64,000 nucleotides of DNA. Source: UBA7803 sp963822255. GTDB lineage: Bacteria; Pseudomonadota; Gammaproteobacteria; Pseudomonadales; Azotimanducaceae. The notes under the pieces are model-generated. The model was not told the DNA's origin and searched no databases. It saw only the letters and a list, made by a program, of their open reading frames with translations. How positions within the stretch are numbered: position 1 is the first letter of the stretch; every line of letters starts with the position of its first letter. Positions 29,685-36,900 of this stretch are shown here, one piece after another. The stretch is from the NCBI GenBank assembly GCA_963822255.1, contig CAWGGV010000006.1:661576-725575 (forward strand), given 5' to 3'. The position numbers were made by a program, and so were the translations under genes.

Positions 29685-30187
29685 CCTTCCCCGTACGGAT
29701 CGTTCACAGCGAAGCGATCCAGTATTCGTGCTTCGAGTTGTTCCATCACCGCCGCTTCGTCGGCGGCCTGGTGATCGTACCCCAAAAGATGCAGAACGCC
29801 ATGCACAACCATGTGCGCAAAGTGGTCCTCATATTGCTTATGCTGGTCCGCCGCCTCGCCGGCCACCACCGGCGCGCAGACCACCAGATCTCCCCATATC
29901 AGGACGTCGGGCAGGTCGATGTCTGCAGGGAAGCTCAACACGTTTGTGGGGGCGTCCTTGTGACGGTAATCGCGGTTCAAGCGCCGCGACTCCTCCTCGT
30001 CCACCACCCGCACGCAGAGCTCGCCCCGGACCGCTGTGGGAGCCGCCGCCGGTTTCGCGGCCGGGAGGCCGCTCCCACATGGGAGATCGCTGGTGGACGC
30101 TGCTTCCAGCGCCGCCTCGGCCCAGCGCTGGATGGACTCGGCGTCGGGCGCGGCGCTGCGGGTGGCGTACTGCACGTCAACCGGCAT
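29681..30187 (-). CDS. ybeY: Endoribonuclease YbeY with REP-derived insertion
   Basis: Zinc endoribonuclease of 16S rRNA maturation and ribosome quality control, 168 residues. The catalytic HGVLHLLGYDH motif gives the three zinc His near residue 125, and DAPTNVLSFPADID is the usual core. The start MPVDVQYATRSAAP at 30187 overlaps the phoH end by 11 bases; the longer frame to 30304 only translates the phoH tandem repeat. Residues about 31-54 (from STSDLPCGSGLPAA) are absent from E. coli YbeY and come from a REP palindrome read in frame. They lie between the first helix and strand ELCVRVVD, probably a surface loop, so the enzyme may still fold. Confidence 0.9.
   Translation of the reverse strand: MPVDVQYATRSAAPDAESIQRWAEAALEAASTSDLPCGSGLPAAKPAAAPTAVRGELCVRVVDEEESRRLNRDYRHKDAPTNVLSFPADIDLPDVLIWGDLVVCAPVVAGEAADQHKQYEDHFAHMVVHGVLHLLGYDHQAADEAAVMEQLEARILDRFAVNDPYGEG
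30036..30078. repeat. REP palindrome inside ybeY coding sequence
   Basis: A REP pair, with a degenerate left half (GTGGGAGCCGCCGCCGGTTT) and a canonical right half (CGCGGCCGGGAGGCCGCTCC), lies within ybeY. It is read through in frame and encodes the segment LPCGSGLPAAKPAA. Confidence 0.9.
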
Positions 30188-31292
30188 TGCGGTCGCCGGG
30201 AAGCCGGTCGCCGGGAAGCCGGTCGCCGGGAAGCCGGTCGCCGGGAATCCGCTCGCCGGGGCCCCGGTCATCGCTGCCCGCCGGCGGCTCCTGATAGGCC
30301 GCATAGGCCTCGACGATCTTCTGCACCAGCGGGTGGCGCACCACGTCGCGGGAGCTGAAGTGGGTGAAGCTGATGCCCTCGACGTCGCGAAGCACGTTGC
30401 GCACGTTCACCAGGCCCGACTTCTGCCCTTTCGGCAAGTCGATCTGAGTGATGTCGCCGTTGACGACCGCGGTGGAGCCGAAGCCGATGCGGGTGAGGAA
30501 CATCTTCATCTGCTCGACGGTGGTGTTCTGGCTCTCGTCGAGAATGATGAAGGCGTTGTTCAAGGTGCGCCCGCGCATGTACGCCAGCGGCGCCACCTCG
30601 ATGACGTTGCGCTCGATGTACTTGTTCACCCGGTCGACGCCCATCATCTCGTAGAGGGCGTCATAGAGCGGGCGCAGGTACGGGTCGATCTTCTGGGCCA
30701 GGTCGCCCGGCAGAAACCCCAGCTTCTCGCCCGCTTCCACCGCCGGACGCACCAGCACGATGCGGCTCACCCGCTGGGCCTCCAGAGCATCGACGCCACA
30801 GGCCACCGCCAGATACGTCTTGCCGGTGCCCGCCGGCCCGATACCGAAATTGACGTCGTGCTCGCGGATGCGCTTCACGTAAGCCACCTGATTGACGCCG
30901 CGGGGCATCACGGACTTGCGGCCGGTGTGGATGACAGGCGACGCCTCACCGGCTTCGTCGCCCGCTTCGTCACCACGTTCCTCGCGTGCCAGCAGCTCGT
31001 CCAGCCCCGAGTCCTGCAGGAACAGGTGCACCACGTCGGGATCGATGCTGTCCTTGCCTGCGGTTTCCCGATAGAGCTGGGAGAGCAGCGCGCTGGCGGC
31101 CTTCATGCGGTGCTCGGGCCCGCTCACCTGAAACTCGTTGCCGCGGTTGCGGATGAGCACGCCGAGGCGCTTCTCGAGGTGTTTCAGGTTCTGATCAAAG
31201 GGCCCGCACAATGCGGCTAGACGTTGGGAATCGTCAGGTTCGAGGATGACTTTGCTGGTCAGAGCGACCACGCGGGATGGATCTTGGCTCAA
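30177..31292 (-). CDS. ybeZ: PhoH-like ATPase (YbeZ)
   Basis: PhoH-family NTPase of 371 residues thought to act with YbeY in RNA metabolism. It has Walker A GPAGTGKTYLAVACG near residue 150 and Walker B AFIILDESQNTT. The N-terminal KH-like region (LGVLIRNRGNEFQVSGPEH) is normal. The C-terminal tail after AYAAYQEPPAGSDDR is built from four copies of a five-residue repeat (PGDRL, last copy PGDRN) caused by a 15-bp tandem repeat. It lies in the conserved miaB-phoH-ybeY-corC-lnt order; the stop lies 11 bases inside ybeY. Confidence 0.92.
   Translation of the reverse strand: MSQDPSRVVALTSKVILEPDDSQRLAALCGPFDQNLKHLEKRLGVLIRNRGNEFQVSGPEHRMKAASALLSQLYRETAGKDSIDPDVVHLFLQDSGLDELLAREERGDEAGDEAGEASPVIHTGRKSVMPRGVNQVAYVKRIREHDVNFGIGPAGTGKTYLAVACGVDALEAQRVSRIVLVRPAVEAGEKLGFLPGDLAQKIDPYLRPLYDALYEMMGVDRVNKYIERNVIEVAPLAYMRGRTLNNAFIILDESQNTTVEQMKMFLTRIGFGSTAVVNGDITQIDLPKGQKSGLVNVRNVLRDVEGISFTHFSSRDVVRHPLVQKIVEAYAAYQEPPAGSDDRGPGERIPGDRLPGDRLPGDRLPGDRNAG
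30188..30252. repeat. 15-bp tandem repeat at the phoH 3' end
   Basis: The unit GCCGGTCGCCGGGAA is repeated about four times with small changes at the edges. In the phoH frame it encodes PGDRL units; in the ybeY frame it would encode GFPAT units. The length is a multiple of three, so copy changes keep both frames. Confidence 0.85.
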
Positions 31293-31380
31293 CTGAGGCC
31301 CTGTGCGACCGTGGGTTTCCTAGCATATGGAACCCGCCCGACGTGTCAAATGAAGAATCCGTTAGTGCTGCCGGCCCCGG

Positions 31381-31431
31381 ATCGCGGCCGGGAGGCCGCT
31401 CCCACAGGCCGCTCCCACAGGCCGCTCCCAC
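31381..31431. repeat. REP element with two extra half-units
   Basis: One full REP (CGCGGCCGGGAGGCCGCTCC) is followed by two tandem 13-base right-hand halves (CAGGCCGCTCCCA). It lies between the miaB stop and the phoH start. Confidence 0.85.
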
Positions 31432-31435
31432 GGCG

Positions 31436-32860
31436 TCAGCGGGCGAGCCTGCCGCGCAGGGAGTTGGCCAGCGCTTCGTCGATGACGACGTCCGCGAAGC
31501 CGCCCACGAGCGAGCTGTCCGGTGCCGGAAAATTGACGACCCGGTTGTTCTCGGTGCGGGCGGCCAGGGTAACGCCGAGGCCCGGCGCCGCCTCGCCGCC
31601 GGGGCCTCGGGGCGGCCGTTTCGCGGTGCCGGTCACCAGCACGCGCGCCGTCGTGCCCACCATGGCCCGGGCGATGGCCTGGGCGTTGTCCCGGATGCGG
31701 GACTGCAGCCGCTCGAGCCGCGCCTTCTTTTCCGCCACCGGCACCGGGTCTTCCAGGGCAGCGGCCGGCGTGCCCGGGCGCGCGCTGTAGACGAAGCTGA
31801 ACGACACGTCGAAACCCACGTCCTCGATCAGACCCATGGTGTCCTCGAAGTCGGCGGCGGTCTCGCCGGGGAACCCGACGATGAAGTCCGAGGACAGGCT
31901 GATGTCCGGCCGCACACGGCGCAGCGCCTCGATCTTCTTTCGGTAGTCGGCCGCCGTGTGGCCCCGCTTCATGCGGGCGAGGATGCGGTCGGAGCCGGAC
32001 TGCACCGGCAGATGCAGGTGGTTGACCAGCGCCGGCACCTCGGCGAAGGCAGCGACCAGGCTGTCGGTGAACTCGACGGGGTGGGACGTGGTGAACCGGA
32101 TGCGGTCGATACCATCGACCTCGGCCACGTAATGGATGAGCTCGGCCAGGTCCGCCACGTCGCCGTCGATGGCCCCGCGGTAGGCGTTGACGTTCTGGCC
32201 GAGCAGGTTGATTTCCCGCACGCCCTGGGCGGCAAGCTGCACCACCTCGCGCATGACGTCCGCCACCGGGCGGCTGACTTCCTCACCGCGGGTGTACGGC
32301 ACCACACAGAAGGTGCAGTACTTGCTGCAGCCCTCCATGACGGAGACGAAGGCCGAGGGGCCGTCGGCCCGCGGCGCCGGCAGACGGTCGAACTTCTCGA
32401 TCTCGGGGAAGGTGACGTCCACCAGGCCGATGTGGGAGCGGGCTCCTGCCCGCGAACGGGCTCCTGCCCGCGATCGCGGCGGGGAGGACGGTCCCACAGG
32501 TGGGTCACAGGCGTCGATCATCTCCGGCAGCCGGTGCAGGGTCTGCGGCCCGAACACCATGTCCACGTACGGCGCGCGGGTGCGGATGGCGGCGCCTTCC
32601 TGGCTCGCCACGCACCCGCCGACACCGATGCGCAGGGCCGGGTTCGCGGTCTTCAGCTCCTTGAAGCGACCGAGCTGATGGAACACCTTCTCCTGAGCCT
32701 TCTCGCGGATGGAGCAGGTGTTCAGCAGGATGAGGTCGGCTTCCTCCGGACGGTCCACCAGGCGATAGCCGTGGCTGTCCAGCAGCAGGTCGGCCATACG
32801 TGACGAGTCGTACTCGTTCATCTGGCAACCGTAGGTTTTTATGAACAGTTTCTTGCTCAT
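31436..32860 (-). CDS. miaB: tRNA-2-methylthio-N6-dimethylallyladenosine synthase MiaB with REP-derived insertion
   Basis: Radical-SAM methylthiotransferase that modifies A37 of tRNA, 474 residues. The N-terminal UPF0004 domain holds three cluster Cys (YGCQMNEYDSSR, LNTCSIREKAQEK, GVGGCVASQEG). The radical-SAM motif is CSKYCTFCVVPYTRGEE near residue 175. The TRAM domain is C-terminal. The start at 32860 is the only good one (MSKKLFIKTYGCQ). Between LPEMIDAC and LVDVTFPEIEKFDRLP, about 21 extra residues (from PVGPSSPPRSRAGAR) replace the roughly 10-residue linker of E. coli MiaB. They are encoded by a 66-bp REP read in frame, in the linker between domains, so activity may persist. Confidence 0.92.
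   Translation of the reverse strand: MSKKLFIKTYGCQMNEYDSSRMADLLLDSHGYRLVDRPEEADLILLNTCSIREKAQEKVFHQLGRFKELKTANPALRIGVGGCVASQEGAAIRTRAPYVDMVFGPQTLHRLPEMIDACDPPVGPSSPPRSRAGARSRAGARSHIGLVDVTFPEIEKFDRLPAPRADGPSAFVSVMEGCSKYCTFCVVPYTRGEEVSRPVADVMREVVQLAAQGVREINLLGQNVNAYRGAIDGDVADLAELIHYVAEVDGIDRIRFTTSHPVEFTDSLVAAFAEVPALVNHLHLPVQSGSDRILARMKRGHTAADYRKKIEALRRVRPDISLSSDFIVGFPGETAADFEDTMGLIEDVGFDVSFSFVYSARPGTPAAALEDPVPVAEKKARLERLQSRIRDNAQAIARAMVGTTARVLVTGTAKRPPRGPGGEAAPGLGVTLAARTENNRVVNFPAPDSSLVGGFADVVIDEALANSLRGRLAR
32432..32497. repeat. REP element inside miaB coding sequence
   Basis: A 66-base element starting GTGGGAGCGGGCTCCTGCCC, with one extra internal half-unit, ends in a complementary GGACGGTCCCAC arm. 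Its length is divisible by three and miaB stays open through it. Confidence 0.9.
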
Positions 32861-32912
32861 TCTGCTCGACGGGCCATTCCGCGGTTCGGAGGGCGCGGGA
32901 TTATAGGTAAGC

Positions 32913-32947
32913 TTGCAATTTACGCCTACACCCCTATATACAGGGGT
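32913..32947 (+). promoter_or_regulatory. Promoter with overlapping inverted repeat upstream of the DUF1820 gene
   Basis: TTGCAA (32913-32918) and TATATA (32935-32940) are spaced by 16 bases and fit a sigma-70 promoter. A perfect inverted repeat ACCCCT-atatac-AGGGGT at 32930-32947 covers the -10 box, so a repressor could act here. The site lies 22 bases before ATG 32969 and also within the divergent miaB upstream region. Confidence 0.45.
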
Positions 32948-32968
32948 TGGTCCCACTGGTGGTAGCTC

Positions 32969-33298
32969 ATGCCTGAAAATCCCAGACAGATGTACAAGGT
33001 GCTGTTTCACAATCAGGGCCATATCTACGAGGTCTACGCCAGGGCCATCTACCAGAGCGATCTGTACGGGTTCATCGAGGTCGAGGATTACGTGTTCGGA
33101 ACCCGCACCAACATGGTCATCGACCCCAGCGAGGACAAGCTGCGCAACGAGTTCGAAGGCGTCCAGCGCAGCTTCATCCCCATGCACGCCGTGATCCGTA
33201 TCGACGAGGTGGACAAGGAAGGCGTGGCCAAGATCACCGACAGCAAGGGCGGCAACGTGACGCCCTTCCCGCTGCCGATGCCCCGCGACAACGGCTGA
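32969..33298 (+). CDS. DUF1820 family protein
   Basis: A 109-residue cytosolic protein of the DUF1820 family, widespread in gammaproteobacteria and of unknown function. The sequence opens MPENPRQMYKVLFHNQGHIY and contains the conserved YQSDLYGFIEVEDYVFG and DPSEDKLRNEFEGVQRSFIP segments. It is divergent from miaB, a common neighbourhood for this family. It is followed 15 bases later by an acyl-CoA synthetase gene, with which it may share a transcript. Confidence 0.9.
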   Translation: MPENPRQMYKVLFHNQGHIYEVYARAIYQSDLYGFIEVEDYVFGTRTNMVIDPSEDKLRNEFEGVQRSFIPMHAVIRIDEVDKEGVAKITDSKGGNVTPFPLPMPRDNG

Positions 33299-33313
33299 TC
33301 CGCGCCCGGCGTC

Positions 33314-34867
33314 GTGACTGATCCCGAGCCCATCTGGGCCGGGCCGCTTCGCTGGGCCGCCTTGCAGCCCGACCGGCCCGCCTGGATTTTCTGCCCCGTG
33401 CCGGCGCCGCAGGATGGCGGCGGCAGCACCGCCGCCACGCCGGTGGTGATCAGTTACGGCGCGCTCGCGGCGCTGGCGGTGAAGGGCGCGCGGTTTCTGC
33501 GCGCGCTGGGGCTGCGCACCGGCGACGGCATCGCCGTGCTCTCGCCGAACCATCCGCACTCCCTCGCCGTGCACTGGGCGGCGCAGCTCGCCGGGCTGTA
33601 CTACACACCGGTGAGCGTCCAGTTCCTGCGCGGCGAGGTTCAGCACATTCTCCACGACTGCGACGCCCGGGCGCTGGTGCTGCACGCGAGTCAGGCGGAC
33701 AAGGCCGACGGCGCGCCGCAGCCCATCCGCCTGGACATCGATCGCTGGCCGGAGCTCATCGCCGGCGAGCCGGAGGCCCTGCCTGCGGATGCCGCCGAAG
33801 GCGCCGAGATGCTCTACTCCTCCGGAACCACCGGACGGCCCAAGGGGGTGCGGTCAGGCCGCCCCGGCGCGCCGCCCGGTACCGTCTCCGAGCTGTTCCG
33901 CCGCCGGGTGGCACTGCACGACGTCGGCCCGGACACCGTCTACCTTTCCACCGCACCGCTCTATCACTCGGCGCCGCTGCGCTACAACAACATGGTGCAG
34001 CGTTGCGGCGGCACCAGCGTCATCATGCAGCGCTTCGACCCGGCGTCGAGCCTGGCGCTCATCGAGCGTCACCGGGTGACCCACAGCCAATGGGTGCCCA
34101 CCATGTTCGTGCGGCTGCTGCGGCTGGCGGAGGCGGAGCGCCGGCGCCACGATCTATCCAGCCATCGGCTGGCCATACATGCCGCGGCGCCGTGCCCACC
34201 CGAGGTCAAGCGCCAGATGCTGGAGTGGTGGGGCCCGATTCTCTACGAGTATTACTCGGGTACCGAGGGCAACGGCCAGACGGCTATCGGCCCCGACGAA
34301 TGGCTCGCCCATCCGGGATCGGTGGGGCGGCCGATCCTCGGTGAGGTGCATATCGTCGGTGACGACGGCAGCGAGCTTCCGCCCGGCGAGAAGGGCCGGG
34401 TGTACTTCTCCGGCGGATCCCGCTTCGAGTATTACAAGGATCCGCAGAAGACGGCGGACGCCTACGACCATCGCGGCTGGTCGACCCTGGGCGACATCGG
34501 CTATCTGGACGGCGAGGACTACCTGTACCTCTCCGACCGTGCCTCGCACATGATCATCACCGGCGGCGTCAACGTCTATCCACGGGAGGTGGAGGACGTG
34601 CTGCTCGGCCATCCGGCGGTGCGGGACGCCGCGGTGTTCGGCATTCCCGACCCGGAGTTCGGCGAGCAGGTGAAGGCGGCCGTGGAGCTCACCGACGCGG
34701 CGCGCGGCGCGGTGACCGCCGAGAGTCTGATCGACTACTGCCGCGCCCGACTCGCTCACCTGAAGTGCCCGCGCAGCGTCGACTTCCACGACGCGCTGCC
34801 GCGCCATCAGACGGGCAAGCTCTACAAGGAAGCGCTGAAGCGGCCGTACTGGCCCCTGTCGTCGTAG
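33314..34867 (+). CDS. AMP-dependent acyl-CoA synthetase/ligase
   Basis: ANL-superfamily adenylating enzyme of 517 residues that would activate a carboxylic acid as acyl-AMP and then acyl-CoA. The P-loop-like motif is MLYSSGTTGRPKGVR near residue 167; the adenylate segment is YYSGTEGNGQT; the hinge region is STLGDIGYLDGEDYLYLSDR; the C-terminal domain has GGVNVYPREVEDVLLGHP and the catalytic Lys in TGKLYKEAL. The start is GTG 33314. It resembles fatty-acid or aromatic acid ligases; the substrate is not readable. It is convergent with the leucine dehydrogenase gene. Confidence 0.9.
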   Translation: MTDPEPIWAGPLRWAALQPDRPAWIFCPVPAPQDGGGSTAATPVVISYGALAALAVKGARFLRALGLRTGDGIAVLSPNHPHSLAVHWAAQLAGLYYTPVSVQFLRGEVQHILHDCDARALVLHASQADKADGAPQPIRLDIDRWPELIAGEPEALPADAAEGAEMLYSSGTTGRPKGVRSGRPGAPPGTVSELFRRRVALHDVGPDTVYLSTAPLYHSAPLRYNNMVQRCGGTSVIMQRFDPASSLALIERHRVTHSQWVPTMFVRLLRLAEAERRRHDLSSHRLAIHAAAPCPPEVKRQMLEWWGPILYEYYSGTEGNGQTAIGPDEWLAHPGSVGRPILGEVHIVGDDGSELPPGEKGRVYFSGGSRFEYYKDPQKTADAYDHRGWSTLGDIGYLDGEDYLYLSDRASHMIITGGVNVYPREVEDVLLGHPAVRDAAVFGIPDPEFGEQVKAAVELTDAARGAVTAESLIDYCRARLAHLKCPRSVDFHDALPRHQTGKLYKEALKRPYWPLSS

Positions 34868-34904
34868 CCGTAGGCCCGCGTCGTCGCCGCCAGCCCGAAA
34901 CCTT

Positions 34905-35960
34905 TCAGGCCGCGCCCTGCAGCGCGTCGTGACCGGCAGCCTGCAGCCGCTCTCGGGCCATGCCGTCGGCGATCCGGCTAGTGGCGGCGCCGATCTCGCG
35001 GGCCCGGCGGAAGATCGCCTCGAGCCGCGGCGCGATGGCGGCGATGCGGCGGCCCGTCCACTCCGGGTCGCGGATTCCCAGGTACTCCTGGGCGATGCTG
35101 ATGACCCCGCCAGCGTTGATAACATAATCCGGCGCATAGAGAATGCCGCGCTCCGCCAGCCGTTCGCCCACTCCGGCGGCGGCAAGCTGATTGTTGGCCG
35201 CGCCCGCCACCACTCGGGCGCGCAGGGCCTCGACCGTCGGCTCGTCGAGCACCGCGCCGAGAGCGCAGGGTGCCACCACATCCACGTCGGCGGTCAGCAC
35301 GTCGTCCGTATCGGCGGCCGTGGCACCGAGCCCCCTCACCGCACGGCGCACCCGATCCGCGTCGAGATCCGCCACCCACAGCACGGCGCCCCGCTCGGCG
35401 AGGAGAGTGGCGAGATGGAGGCCCACGTTGCCGAGGCCCTGCACCGCCACCCGGATGCCCTCGAGAGACTCGGCACCGAGCTGGAACCGCACCGCCGCCT
35501 CCATGCCGGCCAGCACGCCCTCCGCGGTGCGCGGCGACGGATCGCCGCCGACCCCGGAGGTGCCGAGACCGGACACGTAGCGGGTCGCGCGGGCGATGAT
35601 CCGCATGTCGGCCACCTGCATGCCCACGTCCTCCGCGGTGACGTAGCGGCCGGCCAGTTCCTCCACCCACCGACCGAAGGTCTCGAGCTGTCGCGCACCG
35701 AGCGGCCGCCCGTGCTCGCCGAGGATCACGGCCTTGCCGCCGCCGAACGGAATGTCAGCCATGGCATTCTTGAAGGTCATGCCTTCGGAGAGCCGCAACG
35801 CGTCGTCCAGCGCGCTGCCCGCATCGCGGTACACCCAGTGGCGGCAGCCCCCCATGGCCGGACCCAGGCGAGTGCTGTGCACGGCAATCACCGCCTTCAG
35901 CCCGACGTCGGCGTCCTCCCGAATGACGATCTGTTCGTGGCCTGCTTCGAATACGTCCAT
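34905..35960 (-). CDS. Leucine/valine-type amino acid dehydrogenase
   Basis: NAD-dependent Glu/Leu/Phe/Val dehydrogenase of 351 residues, which deaminates a branched-chain amino acid to the 2-oxo acid. The active-site segments are GPAMGGCRHWVY, the catalytic Lys region MTFKNAMADIPFGGGKAVI, and the Rossmann motif VQGLGNVGLHLA. The later GAANNQLA segment is also typical. The start at 35960 has AGGAGC about eight bases upstream; a longer frame to 36146 has no support. A Lrp/AsnC regulator gene lies divergently 184 bases away and probably controls it. Confidence 0.9.
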   Translation of the reverse strand: MDVFEAGHEQIVIREDADVGLKAVIAVHSTRLGPAMGGCRHWVYRDAGSALDDALRLSEGMTFKNAMADIPFGGGKAVILGEHGRPLGARQLETFGRWVEELAGRYVTAEDVGMQVADMRIIARATRYVSGLGTSGVGGDPSPRTAEGVLAGMEAAVRFQLGAESLEGIRVAVQGLGNVGLHLATLLAERGAVLWVADLDADRVRRAVRGLGATAADTDDVLTADVDVVAPCALGAVLDEPTVEALRARVVAGAANNQLAAAGVGERLAERGILYAPDYVINAGGVISIAQEYLGIRDPEWTGRRIAAIAPRLEAIFRRAREIGAATSRIADGMARERLQAAGHDALQGAA

Positions 35961-36144
35961 GATGCAGCTCCTGGCGGGATAGCTCCTGCTGACAACGGGC
36001 CATGGTAGTCCAGGAGCCCGGAAAGTGCTTCGCGGCTTGCCCCATATACCGACCATTAGGGACTTGTTCATGCGCGATACGTGGATATCATGCATGAATG
36101 CCTCCCAGCATCCGGCCTCGCCGCAAAGACCCCATGAAAGACGC

Positions 36145-36612
36145 ATGAAGGACGATCTTCTCGATCACTTCGATCTGCAGATTCTCGCCTTGCTGCAAAC
36201 CGACGCCTCGCTGTCCGCCGCAGAGATCGGCGAGCGCATCGGGCTGTCCCAGTCGCCCTGCTGGCGCCGCATCAATCGGCTGGAGAGAGACGGTTATCTG
36301 ACCGCGCGGGTCGCCCTGCTGGATCGGCATCGGCTCGGGCTGGACGTGCTGGTGTTCGCTCTCGTCAAGCTCACGGCCCACGGCCGCCGCTCGCTTCCGG
36401 AGTTCGCGGAAGCGATCCGTGAGCGGCCCGAGGTGCTGGAATGCTTCACCCTGCTCGGCGACATGGACTTCCTGCTGCGCATCGTGGTGCCCGACATCCA
36501 GGCCTACGAGCGGTTCTTCTTCGAGACCCTGTCCCAGCTCCCCGGCGTCCAGGAAGTGCACTCGAACATCGCCATGTCAGAGATGAAGTCGACAACGTCG
36601 CTGCCGTTGTGA
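36145..36612 (+). CDS. Lrp/AsnC family transcriptional regulator
   Basis: Leucine-responsive-type regulator of 155 residues. An N-terminal winged HTH (LDHFDLQILALLQTD, then SAAEIGERIGLSQSPCWRRI) is followed by the RAM ligand domain (FALVKLTAHGR, LECFTLLGDMDFLLRIVVPD). The length is typical when started at ATG 36145; an ATG at 36094 would add 17 residues. It is divergent from a leucine dehydrogenase gene, as is common for regulators of amino acid catabolism, so it probably senses a branched-chain amino acid and controls that gene. A large REP array follows. Confidence 0.9.
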   Translation: MKDDLLDHFDLQILALLQTDASLSAAEIGERIGLSQSPCWRRINRLERDGYLTARVALLDRHRLGLDVLVFALVKLTAHGRRSLPEFAEAIRERPEVLECFTLLGDMDFLLRIVVPDIQAYERFFFETLSQLPGVQEVHSNIAMSEMKSTTSLPL

Positions 36613-36624
36613 CCGACCGCCCCT

Positions 36625-36880
36625 GTGGGAGCGGCGGGACTCTGTGGGAGCGCCCTCCCGGGCGCGATCGCCTTTGTGGGAGCGCCCTCCCGGGCGCGAT
36701 GGCCTTTGTGGGAGCGCCCTCCCGGGCGCGATCGCCTTTGTGGGAGCGCCCTCCCGGGCGCGATGGCCTTTGTGGGAGCGCCCTCCCGGGCGCGATGGCG
36801 TCTTTGGGGTCAGCGGATCGCGGCCGGGAGGCCGCTCCCACAGGCCGCTCCCACAGGCCGCTCCCACAGACCGCGCCCAC
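36625..36880. repeat. Large REP array with five 32-bp tandem units
   Basis: Five near-identical 32-bp units (GTGGGAGCGCCCTCCCGGGC plus CGCGAT and a short tail) start at 36644, 36676, 36708, 36740 and 36772. They differ mostly by GATCGCC or GATGGCC in the tail. A complementary REP with three right-hand halves follows at 36824-36880. The array sits between the convergent Lrp and hydroxyacid dehydrogenase genes. Confidence 0.92.
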
Positions 36881-36900
36881 ACCGCTCGCATGCCACCGGG

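Noticed and set aside
36641..36803. CRISPR-like array of 32-bp repeats
   Set aside because: Units are directly adjacent without unique spacers, and each is a REP palindrome; no cas genes are near.
36446..36891. Short ORFs full of ERPPGRD or GRALPQR repeats
   Set aside because: They only translate the REP array and have no start signals.
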